From Croceibacterium_A sp035626815 (lineage in GTDB: Bacteria > Pseudomonadota > Alphaproteobacteria > Sphingomonadales > Sphingomonadaceae), in contig DASPMY010000029.1 in the NCBI GenBank assembly GCA_035626815.1, positions 4,513-68,512 on the forward strand: a stretch of DNA of 64,000 bases, written 5' to 3'. Positions 50,272 to 59,167 of this stretch are shown in pieces; position 1 is the stretch's first letter; the number at the start of each line of letters is the position of its first letter. Under the pieces are notes generated by a model that was not told the DNA's origin, searched no databases, and was given only the letters and a program-made list of their open reading frames with translations. The translations under genes and the position numbers were made by a program.

Positions 50272-51399
50272 TCAGGCTTCGTTGCCCGGTGCGGTGGCCT
50301 CGGTCACGTCGTCCGGCGCGGCGCCGGCGCCCGGCGCTCCCTCGACCGACGATTCCGGCTCCTGCAGCGGGGCGGCGGTGGGCGCGGCGGCTTCCTCGCC
50401 GGCGACGGTCCCGCCCTTCGAGCGCAGCCACGCCTCGAACTGCGGCCGCGGCACCGCCTCGACGGCGATCGGCATGTAGCCGTGGCGCGCGCCGCACAGC
50501 TCGGAGCACTGGCCGTAGTAAATGCCGGGCTCCTTGATGAACATCGTCCGCTCGTTGAGCCGCCCGGGGACGGCATCGATCTTGAACCACAGGCTCGGCA
50601 CGGCGAAGGCGTGGATCACGTCGGCGCCGGTGACCTGGACGCGGATCGTCTCGCCGACGGGCACGACCATGCGGTTGTCGGCGCCGAGGTGCGACGGCTC
50701 GCCGCGGGCCTCGGCCTCCTCCTCGGGCAGCATGTTCGAGATCACCTCGAACCCGCCGTTGTCGGGGTAGGTGTAGCCCCAGTACCACTGGTAGCCGGTG
50801 ACCTTGACGGTCAGCGCGTCCTCCGGCGGGCTCTCGTACTGCCGCGCGAGCAGCGTGATCGAGGGGATCGCGATGACCACCAGGATGATCACCGGCACCG
50901 CGGTCCAGATCACCTCGATCAGCGTGTTGTGGCTGGTCTTCGAGGGCACTGGGTTGGCCCGGCGGTTGTAGCGCACGACGACCCACAGCAGCAGCGCGAG
51001 CACCAGCAGGCTGACCGCGGTGATGATCGGCATCAGGACGATGTCGTGCATCCACAGCGCGTACTCGCCGTCCTCGGAATACTGCTGCTGGAAGGTCAGC
51101 CCGCCGTCCTCCGGGGCACCCTTGATCCATTCCGGGCCGAGCGGAGTGTAGCCGCCGGCCTCGGCGCCGGGCGCGGCTTCGGTGGCCGACGGCTGGGCGG
51201 TGGCGGCCGGGTCGGCGGCGGCGTCCTCGACGTTGACCGAGCGGGCGTCGGCGGCGGGCGCGGCGGCGCTCGATTCAGTCGGCGGCGGGGCCGATCCGGC
51301 CGGCTGGGCGAGCCCCGCCTGCGGCGCCGAAAGGGCCAGGGCGGCGGCAACGAGGGGAAGGACATGCAACCACTTGCGGGCGTTCTCGCCGAACTTCAT
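50272..51399 (-). CDS. ctaC: Cytochrome c oxidase subunit II with extended N-terminus
   Basis: The 375-aa protein has a signal peptide (to about residue 31), an Ala/Pro/Ser-rich linker of about 50 residues, two membrane spans (about 117-140 and 157-177), and a CuA domain with GYQWYWGYTYPD and the ligand set QCSELCGARHGYM (C-x3-C-x3-H-x2-M). It receives electrons from cytochrome c. A final Ala/Pro/Glu-rich tail of about 50 residues is also unusual. It heads the cox operon. Confidence 0.97.
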   Translation of the reverse strand: MKFGENARKWLHVLPLVAAALALSAPQAGLAQPAGSAPPPTESSAAAPAADARSVNVEDAAADPAATAQPSATEAAPGAEAGGYTPLGPEWIKGAPEDGGLTFQQQYSEDGEYALWMHDIVLMPIITAVSLLVLALLLWVVVRYNRRANPVPSKTSHNTLIEVIWTAVPVIILVVIAIPSITLLARQYESPPEDALTVKVTGYQWYWGYTYPDNGGFEVISNMLPEEEAEARGEPSHLGADNRMVVPVGETIRVQVTGADVIHAFAVPSLWFKIDAVPGRLNERTMFIKEPGIYYGQCSELCGARHGYMPIAVEAVPRPQFEAWLRSKGGTVAGEEAAAPTAAPLQEPESSVEGAPGAGAAPDDVTEATAPGNEA

Positions 51400-51475
51400 C
51401 TGTCTGCCGCTTTCCGTTCTGTCTCAGGGCGCGCGAGGGCCGTGCGGCCCCGTGGAAAGGGCCGGTTGGGCCGGG

Positions 51476-51504
51476 CCTATACGCCCGCTTGCCCGATGCC
51501 TCAA
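51476..51504 (-). promoter_or_regulatory. Predicted promoter of the cox operon
   Basis: On the minus strand TTGAGG (51504-51499) and TATAGG (51481-51476) are separated by exactly 17 bases. The start site would lie near 51469, about 70 bases before the ctaC ATG. The rest of the 209-bp gap to pyrE holds a GGCGCC-TTCCA-GGCGCC hairpin near 51550 and no open frame of note. Confidence 0.55.
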
Positions 51505-51608
51505 GCGCTTCTAGGGAGAATTTTCGACAGGCCCGACAGGGGGATGGCGGCGCCTTCCAGGCGCCTCCGCCGGTCGGGCCGGGAGGCATCGAAAGGCTAC
51601 ATCCGCGC

Positions 51609-52190
51609 ATGACCGAAGACGAGGTTCTCGCCGAGTTCCGCGCCAGCCACGCCCTGCTCGAAGGCCATTTCCTGCTCTCCTCGGGCCGCCACAGCGCGCA
51701 CTACCTGCAATGCGCGCGCGTGCTGATGAACCCGGAGCGCGCCGGGCGGCTGGCGCGCGCGCTGTGCCAGAAGCTGCCGCGCGAGCTGCGCGCCCAGGTG
51801 GACAAGGTCGTCTCGCCGGCGATGGGCGGGATCATCATCGGCCACGAGGTCGGCCGCGCGCTCGAGGTCGAGGCGATCTTCCTCGAGCGCCCGACCGGCA
51901 CCTTCGAGCTGCGCCGCGGGTTCGACATCGCCGAGGGCGAGAAGGTCCTGCTGGTCGAGGACGTCATCACCACCGGGCTGTCCAGCCGCGAGGCGATCAA
52001 GGCGATCGCGGCCGAAGGCGGCGAGGTCGTGGCGGCGGTGGCGCTGGTCGACCGCACCGGCGGCGAGGTCGACCTCGGCGTGCCGTTCCACCCGCTGGTG
52101 ACGATCAACTTCCCGACTTACGCCGAGGACGAGATGCCCCCCGAGCTCGCCGCGAGGCCGGCGGTCAAGCCCGGGAGCCGCAAGGGGTGA
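51609..52190 (+). CDS. pyrE: Orotate phosphoribosyltransferase
   Basis: The 193-aa enzyme has FLLSSGRHSAHYLQC near residue 21 and the PRPP-binding loop KVLLVEDVITTGLSSREA near 112-129. It makes orotidine monophosphate from orotate. The ATG at 51609 is preferred over the open start at 51489. Its stop overlaps the GTG of pdxJ (GTGA), and the two start a co-directional run reaching ruvX. Confidence 0.95.
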   Translation: MTEDEVLAEFRASHALLEGHFLLSSGRHSAHYLQCARVLMNPERAGRLARALCQKLPRELRAQVDKVVSPAMGGIIIGHEVGRALEVEAIFLERPTGTFELRRGFDIAEGEKVLLVEDVITTGLSSREAIKAIAAEGGEVVAAVALVDRTGGEVDLGVPFHPLVTINFPTYAEDEMPPELAARPAVKPGSRKG

Positions 52191-52915
52191 CGGGCAGGCT
52201 CCGGCTCGGCGTCAACATCGATCACGTCGCTACCATCCGCAACGCGCGCGGCGGCGACCATCCGGACCCGGTGCGCGCGGCCGAGATCGTCGCCCGGGTC
52301 GGCGGCGACGGCATCACCGCGCACTTGCGCGAGGACCGCCGCCACATCCGCGACGAGGACTTGCGGCGCATCCAGCAGGCCACCGACCTGCCGCTCAACC
52401 TCGAGATGGCGGCGACCGACGAGATGCTCGAGATCGCCTTGCGCCACCGCCCCCACGCCGCGTGCATCGTGCCCGAGAAGCGCGAGGAAGTGACCACCGA
52501 GGGCGGGCTCGATGCCGCGCGGCTGCAGAACCACTTGCAGCCGGTCATCTCGCGCCTGCTCGACGCCGGCATCCGCGTCAGCCTGTTCATCGGCGCCGAC
52601 GAGCGCCAGCTCGAAGCCGCGCTGCACCTCGGCGCGCCGGTGGTCGAGTTCCATACCGGCGACTACGCCCACGCCGAGGGCGAGCAGATCGCCGTCGAGC
52701 TGAAAAAGATCGCCGACCTCGCGGCACTCGCGGCCAGGAACGGCATCGAGCCGCACGCCGGCCACGGCCTGACTTACGATAACGTCCAGCCGATCGCCGC
52801 CATTCCGCAGCTCGCCGAGCTCAACATCGGCCACTACCTGGTCGGCGAGGCGGTGTTCGTCGGGCTCGAGGAATCGGTCCGGCGGATGCGCGAGCTGATG
52901 GACGCGGCGCGGTGA
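52187..52915 (+). CDS. pdxJ: Pyridoxine 5'-phosphate synthase
   Basis: The 242-aa TIM-barrel protein has LRLGVNIDHVATIRNARGG at the start, ACIVPEKREEVTTEGGLD near residue 91, and GHGLTYDNVQPI plus ELNIGHYLVGEAVF near the end. It joins 1-amino-propanone-phosphate and deoxyxylulose phosphate. The GTG at 52187 is chosen by overlap with pyrE and by the family start. A REP-like element follows before acpS; pdxJ-acpS neighbourhood is common. Confidence 0.95.
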   Translation: MTGRLRLGVNIDHVATIRNARGGDHPDPVRAAEIVARVGGDGITAHLREDRRHIRDEDLRRIQQATDLPLNLEMAATDEMLEIALRHRPHAACIVPEKREEVTTEGGLDAARLQNHLQPVISRLLDAGIRVSLFIGADERQLEAALHLGAPVVEFHTGDYAHAEGEQIAVELKKIADLAALAARNGIEPHAGHGLTYDNVQPIAAIPQLAELNIGHYLVGEAVFVGLEESVRRMRELMDAAR

Positions 52916-52930
52916 TGTTCGCGAGCCAAA

Positions 52931-53060
52931 TCCTCCCCGGGACGGGGAGGTGGCAGACGCCGAAGGCGGCTGACGGAGGGGGCTTGCGTCCTGGCGCTGC
53001 GCCAGCCGCGGGCCCCCTCCGTCATGCTTCGCATGGTCCCCCTCCTCGTGCCGGGGAGGA
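52931..53060. repeat. REP-like composite palindrome before acpS
   Basis: The 130-bp element has outer arms TCCTCCCCGG (52931-52940) and CCGGGGAGGA (53051-53060), inner arms GACGGAGGGGGC (52972-52983) and GCCCCCTCCGTC (53012-53023), and a central CTGGCGC/GCGCCAG hairpin (52991-53005), all perfect. Its last bases GGGGAGGA end six bases before the acpS GTG and form that gene's ribosome binding site. Confidence 0.85.
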
Positions 53061-53066
53061 ATTGCC

Positions 53067-53468
53067 GTGATCATCGGCATGGGCTCCGACCTGTGCAGCA
53101 TCGAGCGCATCCAGGCCGCGCTCGCCCGCCACGGCGAGCGGTTCGAAAACCGCTGCTTCACCGCCGTCGAGCGCGCCAAGGCGGCCAAGCGCCCGTTCAC
53201 CCGCGCGGGGACCTACGCCAAGCGCTTCGCCGCCAAGGAGGCGTTCTCCAAGGCGGTCGGCACCGGGTTCTTCCACGGCGTCTACATGAAGGACATCGGG
53301 GTGGTGAACCTGCCCTCGGGCGCGCCGACGCTCAAGCTGGCCAACGGCGCGGCGAAGCGGCTTGCGGAACTGACCCCGGACGGCCATGAGGCGCATGTCC
53401 ACCTGACCCTGACCGACGATCACCCGTGGGCGCAGGCCTTCGTCGTGATCGAAGCGCGCCCTTTGTAG
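53067..53468 (+). CDS. acpS: Holo-[acyl-carrier-protein] synthase
   Basis: The 133-aa enzyme has MIIGMGSDLCSIERI at the start (Mg2+-binding Asp) and FAAKEAFSKAVGTG near residue 55 (the Glu and Lys of the active site). It moves 4'-phosphopantetheine from CoA to ACP. The start is a GTG whose Shine-Dalgarno lies in the preceding repeat. lepB follows by 21 bp. Confidence 0.95.
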   Translation: MIIGMGSDLCSIERIQAALARHGERFENRCFTAVERAKAAKRPFTRAGTYAKRFAAKEAFSKAVGTGFFHGVYMKDIGVVNLPSGAPTLKLANGAAKRLAELTPDGHEAHVHLTLTDDHPWAQAFVVIEARPL

Positions 53469-53489
53469 AGCACTGCCGGCAACCCCACC

Positions 53490-54428
53490 GTGACCGACGA
53501 CACCCCCGAGACGACCCCGCCCGCCGCCGCGCCCGAGGAGAGCGCGAAGCCGAAGGCCAAGGTCAACTGGCTGGCGGAGATCCGCGGGCTGGCGCTGATG
53601 TTGCTCGGGGTGGTCGCGTTCCACACGCTGGTGGCCAAGCCGTTCTACATCCCGAGCGCGTCGATGGTGCCGAACCTCTTGGTCGGCGACCGGCTGATCG
53701 TGACCAAATACCCCTACGGGTGGAGCTGGGTCTCGGCGTCGTTCCCGCTGCGCTTCGTGCCGCGCGACGACTGGCGCATCGCCCCGGCGACGCCGGACTA
53801 CGGCGACATCGTCATCGCCGTGCCGCCCGACCGCGCCGAGGACTACATCAAGCGCGTGATCGGCCGCCCGGGCGACCGCATCGCGGTGGTCAACGGCCAG
53901 GTCATCCTCAACGGCGAGCCGGTGCCGCAGGCGGTCGAGCCCGCCGTGCGCATCCCGGTCGCCGACGAGCAGATGTGCGACAGCGGCATGGGCGAGCGCG
54001 TGTGCCTGTGGGATTTCGAGGCCTACCGCCACCGGCTGTCCGACGGCAGCGAGGTCTACGAGCCGCCGACGTTCCGCGAGACGCTGCCGAACGGGGCCAG
54101 CTACCTGATCATCGACCACGAGAAGCAGCCGCTCGACAACTATCCCGAGACGCTGGTGCCCGAAGGCCACGTGTTCCTGATGGGCGACAACCGCGACCAT
54201 TCGGCCGACAGCCGGGCGGATGCGCGCTCGCCGGCCAACCCGTTCGCCAACGGCCTCGGCGGGCCGGTGCCGATCGAGGACATCGGCGGGCGGGCCGAGA
54301 TCATCACCTTCTCGCTCGACGGCAGCACCGGGTGGAACCCGGTCAGCTGGTTGCGGGCATTGCGCCCGGAACGCGCTTGGACCAGTCTGCGCCCCGAACT
54401 GCGGGGGAACGGGAATGGCCGAGACTGA
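53490..54428 (+). CDS. lepB: Signal peptidase I
   Basis: The 312-aa protein has one N-terminal membrane span (about 33-52), the catalytic Ser in YIPSASMVPNLLVGDRL near residue 55, the catalytic Lys in YIKRVIGRPGDRI near 127, and HVFLMGDNRDHSADSR near 227. It cleaves signal peptides from exported proteins. The start is GTG at 53490. It overlaps the AI-2E permease gene by 14 bases. Confidence 0.96.
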   Translation: MTDDTPETTPPAAAPEESAKPKAKVNWLAEIRGLALMLLGVVAFHTLVAKPFYIPSASMVPNLLVGDRLIVTKYPYGWSWVSASFPLRFVPRDDWRIAPATPDYGDIVIAVPPDRAEDYIKRVIGRPGDRIAVVNGQVILNGEPVPQAVEPAVRIPVADEQMCDSGMGERVCLWDFEAYRHRLSDGSEVYEPPTFRETLPNGASYLIIDHEKQPLDNYPETLVPEGHVFLMGDNRDHSADSRADARSPANPFANGLGGPVPIEDIGGRAEIITFSLDGSTGWNPVSWLRALRPERAWTSLRPELRGNGNGRD

Positions 54429-55506
54429 GCTCGACGACGAGGCCGGGTTCGACAACCGCGCCAGCCCGACGAGCATCACCAGCCCGGTGCTGCGGCTGGA
54501 AGCCAAGCGGGCGATGGTGTGGGTCGCGGTGGTCGGCCTGGCGGTGCTGGCGATCTACATCAGCCAGGCGCTGCTGGTGATCTTCGGGGCGATGGTGTTC
54601 GCGGCGATGCTCGACGGCGGCGCGCGGATGCTCGGTCGCGTGCTGGCGATCGGGCGCGGCTGGCGGCTGGGCATCGTGCTGCTCGCCGCGGTCGGCTTCC
54701 TGCTGTGGCTGGCGTGGTTCGCCGGCTCGCAGATCTCGCGCGAGGCGGCCGAGTTCCCGCGCATCATCGGCGAGCAGACCGGCCGTTTCCTCGGCTGGCT
54801 CGACCGCCAGGGCTTCGCCATCAGCCGCGCCGACGTGCAGAACGCCACCGGCCAGCTGGTCACCGGGGTCGGCACCGTGACGCGCGCCATCGGCGGGGTG
54901 TTCGGCGCGCTGACGACGCTGTTCCTGATCGCCATCATCGGCATCTACATCGCGCTCGAGCCGCGCATCTACGAGCGCGGCGTCGCCTGGATGCTGCCGC
55001 GCGAGCAGCGCGAGGACTTCTGCGAGACCGCCTCGAAGATGGCCTTCACGATGCGCCGGCTGATGGCCGGGCGGCTGGTCGGGATGCTGTTCGAGGGCCT
55101 GTTCACCTGGGCCATGCTGGCCGTCTACGGCGTGCCGATGGCCGTGCTGCTCGGCATCATCACCGGGCTGCTGGCGTTCATCCCCAACGTCGGCGCGCTG
55201 ATCGCCGGGGCGCTGATGATCCTCGTCGGGTTCTCCGGCGGCGTCGACATGGGGCTGTACACGATCTTCGTGTACCTGCTGGTGCAGAACATCGACGGCT
55301 ACATCGTCGTCCCGCTGATCGCCAAGAAGACGGTCGACCTCGCCCCCGCGCTGGTGCTCGGCGCGCAGCTGATCATGGGCGCGCTGTTCGGCGTGCTCGG
55401 GCTGTTCCTCGCCGATCCGCTGCTGGCGATGATCAAGATCGCGCTCGAGCGCCGCGCCGAGCAGAACGAGGAGGACGAGCAGGAGCTGCTCGCCGGCAAG
55501 GCCTGA
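54415..55506 (+). CDS. AI-2E-family transporter (PF01594)
   Basis: The 363-aa protein has about eight hydrophobic segments and the AI-2E/PerM pattern: ISQALLVIFGAMVFAAMLDG near residue 48, GLLAFIPNVGALIAGALMIL near 256, and VQNIDGYIVVPLIAKKTVDLAPALVL near 290. The family exports or exchanges small solutes; AI-2 transport should not be assumed. The ATG at 54415 lies inside the lepB end. Confidence 0.9.
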   Translation: MAETELDDEAGFDNRASPTSITSPVLRLEAKRAMVWVAVVGLAVLAIYISQALLVIFGAMVFAAMLDGGARMLGRVLAIGRGWRLGIVLLAAVGFLLWLAWFAGSQISREAAEFPRIIGEQTGRFLGWLDRQGFAISRADVQNATGQLVTGVGTVTRAIGGVFGALTTLFLIAIIGIYIALEPRIYERGVAWMLPREQREDFCETASKMAFTMRRLMAGRLVGMLFEGLFTWAMLAVYGVPMAVLLGIITGLLAFIPNVGALIAGALMILVGFSGGVDMGLYTIFVYLLVQNIDGYIVVPLIAKKTVDLAPALVLGAQLIMGALFGVLGLFLADPLLAMIKIALERRAEQNEEDEQELLAGKA

Positions 55507-55512
55507 GCGCCG

Positions 55513-56628
55513 TTGGCCCGCAAGTTCCTCTATGCGGTCGCGGCGCTGGTCGTGCTGGCCGGCGCCGCGCTGCTGGCTCTGCGGCTGTTCGCGGATGACC
55601 TGACCAGGCTGGCGATGGTGCCGACGGACGCCTTCGTCGAGCAGCAGCGGCTGGCCGGCAACGCCTACGCCGACCCGGCGATGTGGTTCTCGCGGCCCGG
55701 CCTCGGGGCGCGCGATCCGTCGCGCTGGCGGCCCGGCGGGGCAACGGCGCCGGACCCGGCACCGCCCGAGTTCGCCGTGTTCTTCGTCCACCCGACCAGC
55801 TACCTCGAGCGCGCGCGGTGGAACGCGCCGCTCGACGACCGGCCATCGCAGGCCCGCGCGCGGACGTTCCTGCGCGGGATGGCCAGCGCGTTCGGCGCGG
55901 CGAGCGAGATCTGGGCCCCGCGCTATCGCCAGGCGACCTTCGGCGCGTTCCTGACCGACGCGCCCGAGGCGGCCCGGGCGATCGACGCGGCCTATGCCGA
56001 CGTCGAGCTGGCGTTCGACCGCTTCGTCGCCGAGGTCGACCCGGAGACGCCGATCGTGCTCGCCGGGCACAGCCAGGGCGCGCGCCACGTGGTCGAGCTG
56101 CTGCGCCGGCGCATCGCCGGAACCGCGCTCGAGGACCGGGTCGCCGCGGTCTATGCGGTCGGCTGGCCGCTCTCGGTCGCGCACGACCTGCCGGCGCTCG
56201 GCCTTCCGGCCTGCCGCGCCGCCGGGCACGGCGGCTGCCTCGTCAGCTGGAACAGTTTCGCCGAGCCGGCCAGCCCGGGCGACTGGCTCGCGGTCTATCG
56301 CGAATCGCCCGGCTTCGACGGGCAGCTGCGCGGCGACAGCGCGATCCTGTGCATCAACCCGCTCACCGGCGCCGCCGGCGGCGCGGCGCCGGCGGCGGCC
56401 AACCTCGGCACGCTCAAGCCGAACGACGACCTGACCGGCGGCGAGCTGGTTCCCGGCGCGGTGCCGGCGCGGTGCGACGCGCGCGGCCTGCTGCTGATCG
56501 GCGACCCGCCCGAGCTGGGGCCCTACGTGCTGCCGGGCAACAACTACCACGTCTACGACATCCCGCTGTTCTGGGCGAACCTCGAGCGCGACGTGGCGCG
56601 GCGGGTGAGCGCATGGGCGGCGCGGTGA
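55513..56628 (+). CDS. DUF3089 alpha/beta-hydrolase-like protein
   Basis: The 371-aa protein has an N-terminal membrane anchor (about 5-26), FAVFFVHPTSYLERARWN near residue 87, and the nucleophile elbow LAGHSQGARHVVELL near 183, the DUF3089 hallmark. A late His (NNYHVYDI) near 344 may complete a triad. The start is TTG at 55513, six bases after the permease stop. Substrate is unknown. Confidence 0.85.
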   Translation: MARKFLYAVAALVVLAGAALLALRLFADDLTRLAMVPTDAFVEQQRLAGNAYADPAMWFSRPGLGARDPSRWRPGGATAPDPAPPEFAVFFVHPTSYLERARWNAPLDDRPSQARARTFLRGMASAFGAASEIWAPRYRQATFGAFLTDAPEAARAIDAAYADVELAFDRFVAEVDPETPIVLAGHSQGARHVVELLRRRIAGTALEDRVAAVYAVGWPLSVAHDLPALGLPACRAAGHGGCLVSWNSFAEPASPGDWLAVYRESPGFDGQLRGDSAILCINPLTGAAGGAAPAAANLGTLKPNDDLTGGELVPGAVPARCDARGLLLIGDPPELGPYVLPGNNYHVYDIPLFWANLERDVARRVSAWAAR

Positions 56629-57092
56629 TCACCGAGCAGGCGGGCGCGTTCCGCGCCGCGCTGCCCGAAGGCGGCGTGCTGATGGGGCTCGACCTGGGCA
56701 CGAAGACCATCGGCACCGCGTTCTGCGACGCCGGGTGGAGTTTCGCCGGCGCCGGCAAGACGCTGCCGCGCGGCAAGTTCGCCCGCGACCGGGCGGCGCT
56801 CGCGGCGCTGGTCGCCGAGCGCCGGGTCAAGGGCATCGTCGTCGGCCTGCCGCTCAACATGGACGGCAGCGCCGGCCCGCGGGCCCAGGCGAGCCGCGCC
56901 TTCGCCCGCAACCTCGGCGCGCTCGGCCTGCCGGTGCTGCTGTGGGACGAGCGCTGGTCGACCGCCAGCGCCGAGCGGGCGATGATCGACCAGGACATGA
57001 GCCGCGCCCGGCGCGCCGAGCGCATCGACAGCCACGCCGCGGCGGTGATCCTGCAGGCGGCGATCGACCGGCTGGCCGGCGGGGTGCTCTAG
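56613..57092 (+). CDS. ruvX: Holliday-junction resolvase-like RuvX/YqgF
   Basis: The 159-aa RNase-H-fold protein has GLDLGTKTIGTAFCD near residue 25, KGIVVGLPLNMDGSAGPRAQ near 73, and LLWDERWSTASAERAM near 109 with IDSHAAAVILQAAID at the end, which supply the acidic residues. YqgF acts in 16S rRNA 5'-end maturation or recombination. The start is the ATG at 56613 or a GTG at 56625 that overlaps the previous stop. Confidence 0.94.
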   Translation: MGGAVITEQAGAFRAALPEGGVLMGLDLGTKTIGTAFCDAGWSFAGAGKTLPRGKFARDRAALAALVAERRVKGIVVGLPLNMDGSAGPRAQASRAFARNLGALGLPVLLWDERWSTASAERAMIDQDMSRARRAERIDSHAAAVILQAAIDRLAGGVL

Positions 57093-57284
57093 CCGGGCGA
57101 CGAAAGCGACACCCCGTCGCCCTCGCCTTTCGCCTGCAAACACCTGATATGACGCGCTAATCCCGGGAAAACGCCGGGCGACACTTCTCCAACACGAATC
57201 GCCGCGCAAAGCGCATGCGAACGACGATGCGAAAGAGCCGGCGCGAGTCTAAGCAGGTTCGGGCCGTGTAGGACAACGAAAATT
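57093..57284 (+). repeat. Intergenic repeat, copy C
   Basis: After ruvX the gap begins GGGCGACGAAAGCGACACC (57095-57113) and CCGTCGCC, has a second GGGCGACAC block near 57177, and ends with GTGTAGGACAACGAAAATTC (57266-57285). These are the same start and end blocks as copies A and B. The region lies between convergent genes and contains no open frame of note. Confidence 0.6.
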
Positions 57285-57305
57285 CCCCCAGTTTTCGCGC
57301 GGGAG

Positions 57306-58205
57306 CTAGGCCGCCTCCAGCGTCTCGCGCCGGCGTCTCGCCTCCAGCGCGACGAGGCGGCTGCCGGAGCGCTCGGCGCGCCGCCACAGCGCGTCGCGTT
57401 CGGTCGGGCCGAGCACGCCCGCTTGCGCGTCGAGCGCCGTCAGCCGCATCCGGTCGCTCGGGTGGCTGGCGGCGAAGCGCTCGGCGAGGTCGCGCGCCTC
57501 CGCCCCGCCCAGCCCGACGGCGATGCGCAAGAACACCTCGCTCGCCCCGGGGCTGAGCACGGCGGCGATCTGGTCCGTCCCGACGTCGAAGCGGTACTGG
57601 TCGAGCCAGCCTTGCGCCCCGCCCGCGTGCATCACGTTGAGCGAGACCGACAGCGCGTCGGGCGGCAGCTGCGAATGGACGTCGCGGTGCGCGCGGTAGT
57701 GCATCAGCTTGCCCGGCTCGAGCCGCGAGCGCCCGGCGAACGCGAGCCCGGCCTTCTCGCCGACCGCGCCGGCGACCGCGGCGTGGTCGTACTCCCAGTA
57801 GTCCGACCAGTAGCCCGGGCCGAAATAGCCGAGGGTGAGGAAGTCGAAGTTGTGGTCGTGCGGCAGCTCGTAGACGAACGTGCCGCCGCCGCTGGCGCGG
57901 AACACGTGCTCGTCGCGCGAGGGCCAGATGTTGGCCCGCAGGAAGAACTCGCCGCCGAGCGGGGACAGCATCACGACTTGCGGGCCGTAGGCGCTGGCGC
58001 TGTCGTCGTGCCGGTGCCGGTGGCGCAGCTCGGCGAGCAGGATGTCGCCGAGGAACCCGCGGTTGTTGCCGAGCCGGCGCAGCCAGCCCGCGGCGTGGAG
58101 CAGGCTGGCCTCGTCGGCGGGGTCGAAGCCGCTCTCACCGAGCGCGGCGCGGCATTCGCCAAGCTCGCAGGCGGCCGCGTCGATGCATTCGATCACGCGC
58201 GGCAT
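57306..58205 (-). CDS. Unrecognised protein with cupin-like motifs, 299 aa
   Basis: I do not recognise a named family. After a helical N-terminal part with three Cys (7, 13, 18), residues 110-135 contain YELPHDHNFDFLTLGYFGPG, which fits cupin motif 1 (H-x-H-x3-acid-x5-G; H116, H118, D121), and residues 163-190 contain EPGKLMHYRAHRDVHSQ with H173 and H177 (motif 2-like). A metal-dependent oxygenase role is inferred. It is coupled to the 319-aa gene by a 13-base overlap and is last in a cassette led by a 50-aa peptide. Confidence 0.7.
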   Translation of the reverse strand: MPRVIECIDAAACELGECRAALGESGFDPADEASLLHAAGWLRRLGNNRGFLGDILLAELRHRHRHDDSASAYGPQVVMLSPLGGEFFLRANIWPSRDEHVFRASGGGTFVYELPHDHNFDFLTLGYFGPGYWSDYWEYDHAAVAGAVGEKAGLAFAGRSRLEPGKLMHYRAHRDVHSQLPPDALSVSLNVMHAGGAQGWLDQYRFDVGTDQIAAVLSPGASEVFLRIAVGLGGAEARDLAERFAASHPSDRMRLTALDAQAGVLGPTERDALWRRAERSGSRLVALEARRRRETLEAA

Positions 58206-59152
58206 GGGCGGTCCTCCAGCGCCAGCAGTTGCGGGTGCGCCTCGAGCAGCTGCGCCCGCAGCGCGCCGGCCGAAGCCGCCAGCGGATCGGCCGCGGCCCG
58301 GGCGACCTCGCCGAGCGCGCGGAAGCCCGCTGCCGTGTCGAGCGCGAGGCACTCGCGCAGCGCCTGCCAGCGCAGCGAGGCGTCGCCCGGCTCGCGCGCC
58401 ATCTCGGCCATCACCGGCGCGGCGTCGCCCCGGCCCATGCGCCCGAGCAGCGCGAGCATCATCTCGTGGCGGCTGGCGCGGATGTCGCCGGCCGACTGGT
58501 GCAGCACCGTCCCGTCGGCAAGGCGGTATTCGCGGCTCGGCCCGGGCTCGGCGGCGAAGCGGTGGAGGCGCACGGTGACGAGCCGCCGCTCAACGCTGCG
58601 GACCTGCAACGCCTCGCGCGACAGGTCGAGCTCGATCCGCACGCCCGGCCGCAACGCGACCGCCTGGGCCGCGATCCGGCCGCTGCGCGGGTCGTGGCGC
58701 ACCACCTGTCCGGCGCCCGTGCCGGCGAGCACCGCCTCGTAGCGGATCGCGTCGCTGCAGCCGACGCTGGCGTACGCCGTCTCGCCCGGCTCGCGGGCGT
58801 GGAGGATCAGCTGCGCGCGCCCGCTGCGGGCCAGCAGCAGCGTCGAGACCTGGCCGTTGAAGCCGTGGCGGAACGGCAGCTGGCCCATCGGCTCGCCTGC
58901 GAGCGCGGCGACGAACCGGCGGCACAGCCCGTCCGCCAGCGCGCGCGGGCTCGCCGCGCCGTCGAACGCCGCCTCGAGCAGCGCGCACTCGCCCAGCGCG
59001 GCGCCGGCGCCGAACCGCTCGAGCTCGGCGAGCAGCCCGGCGACGCCCGGGCTTGCGCGCCACGCGTCGCCGGCCGCGATCATCTCCGCCTGGGCCCGGC
59101 GCTGCCGAGCGGGCTCGCGCCGCATCGCCGCAATCGCGGGATCGATCCGCAT
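58193..59152 (-). CDS. Unrecognised partner protein, 319 aa
   Basis: The family is not recognised. A helical N-terminal part (1-85) is followed by a beta-rich middle (90-200: GFNGQVSTLLLARSGRAQLI, then GCSDAIRYEAVLAG and VALRPGVRIELDLSREALQV) that could be a degenerate beta-barrel, then a helical C-terminal region (225-310) with HEAT-like look. No membrane span or signal peptide. It lies between the 50-aa peptide gene and the cupin-like gene, so the three probably act together. Confidence 0.68.
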   Translation of the reverse strand: MRIDPAIAAMRREPARQRRAQAEMIAAGDAWRASPGVAGLLAELERFGAGAALGECALLEAAFDGAASPRALADGLCRRFVAALAGEPMGQLPFRHGFNGQVSTLLLARSGRAQLILHAREPGETAYASVGCSDAIRYEAVLAGTGAGQVVRHDPRSGRIAAQAVALRPGVRIELDLSREALQVRSVERRLVTVRLHRFAAEPGPSREYRLADGTVLHQSAGDIRASRHEMMLALLGRMGRGDAAPVMAEMAREPGDASLRWQALRECLALDTAAGFRALGEVARAAADPLAASAGALRAQLLEAHPQLLALEDRPCRA

Positions 59153-59167
59153 CGCCGGGCCCGCGCC

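Noticed and set aside
54415..55506. Quorum-signal AI-2 exporter
   Set aside because: PF01594 proteins are named after one example; no luxS or related gene is here, so only the family name is kept.
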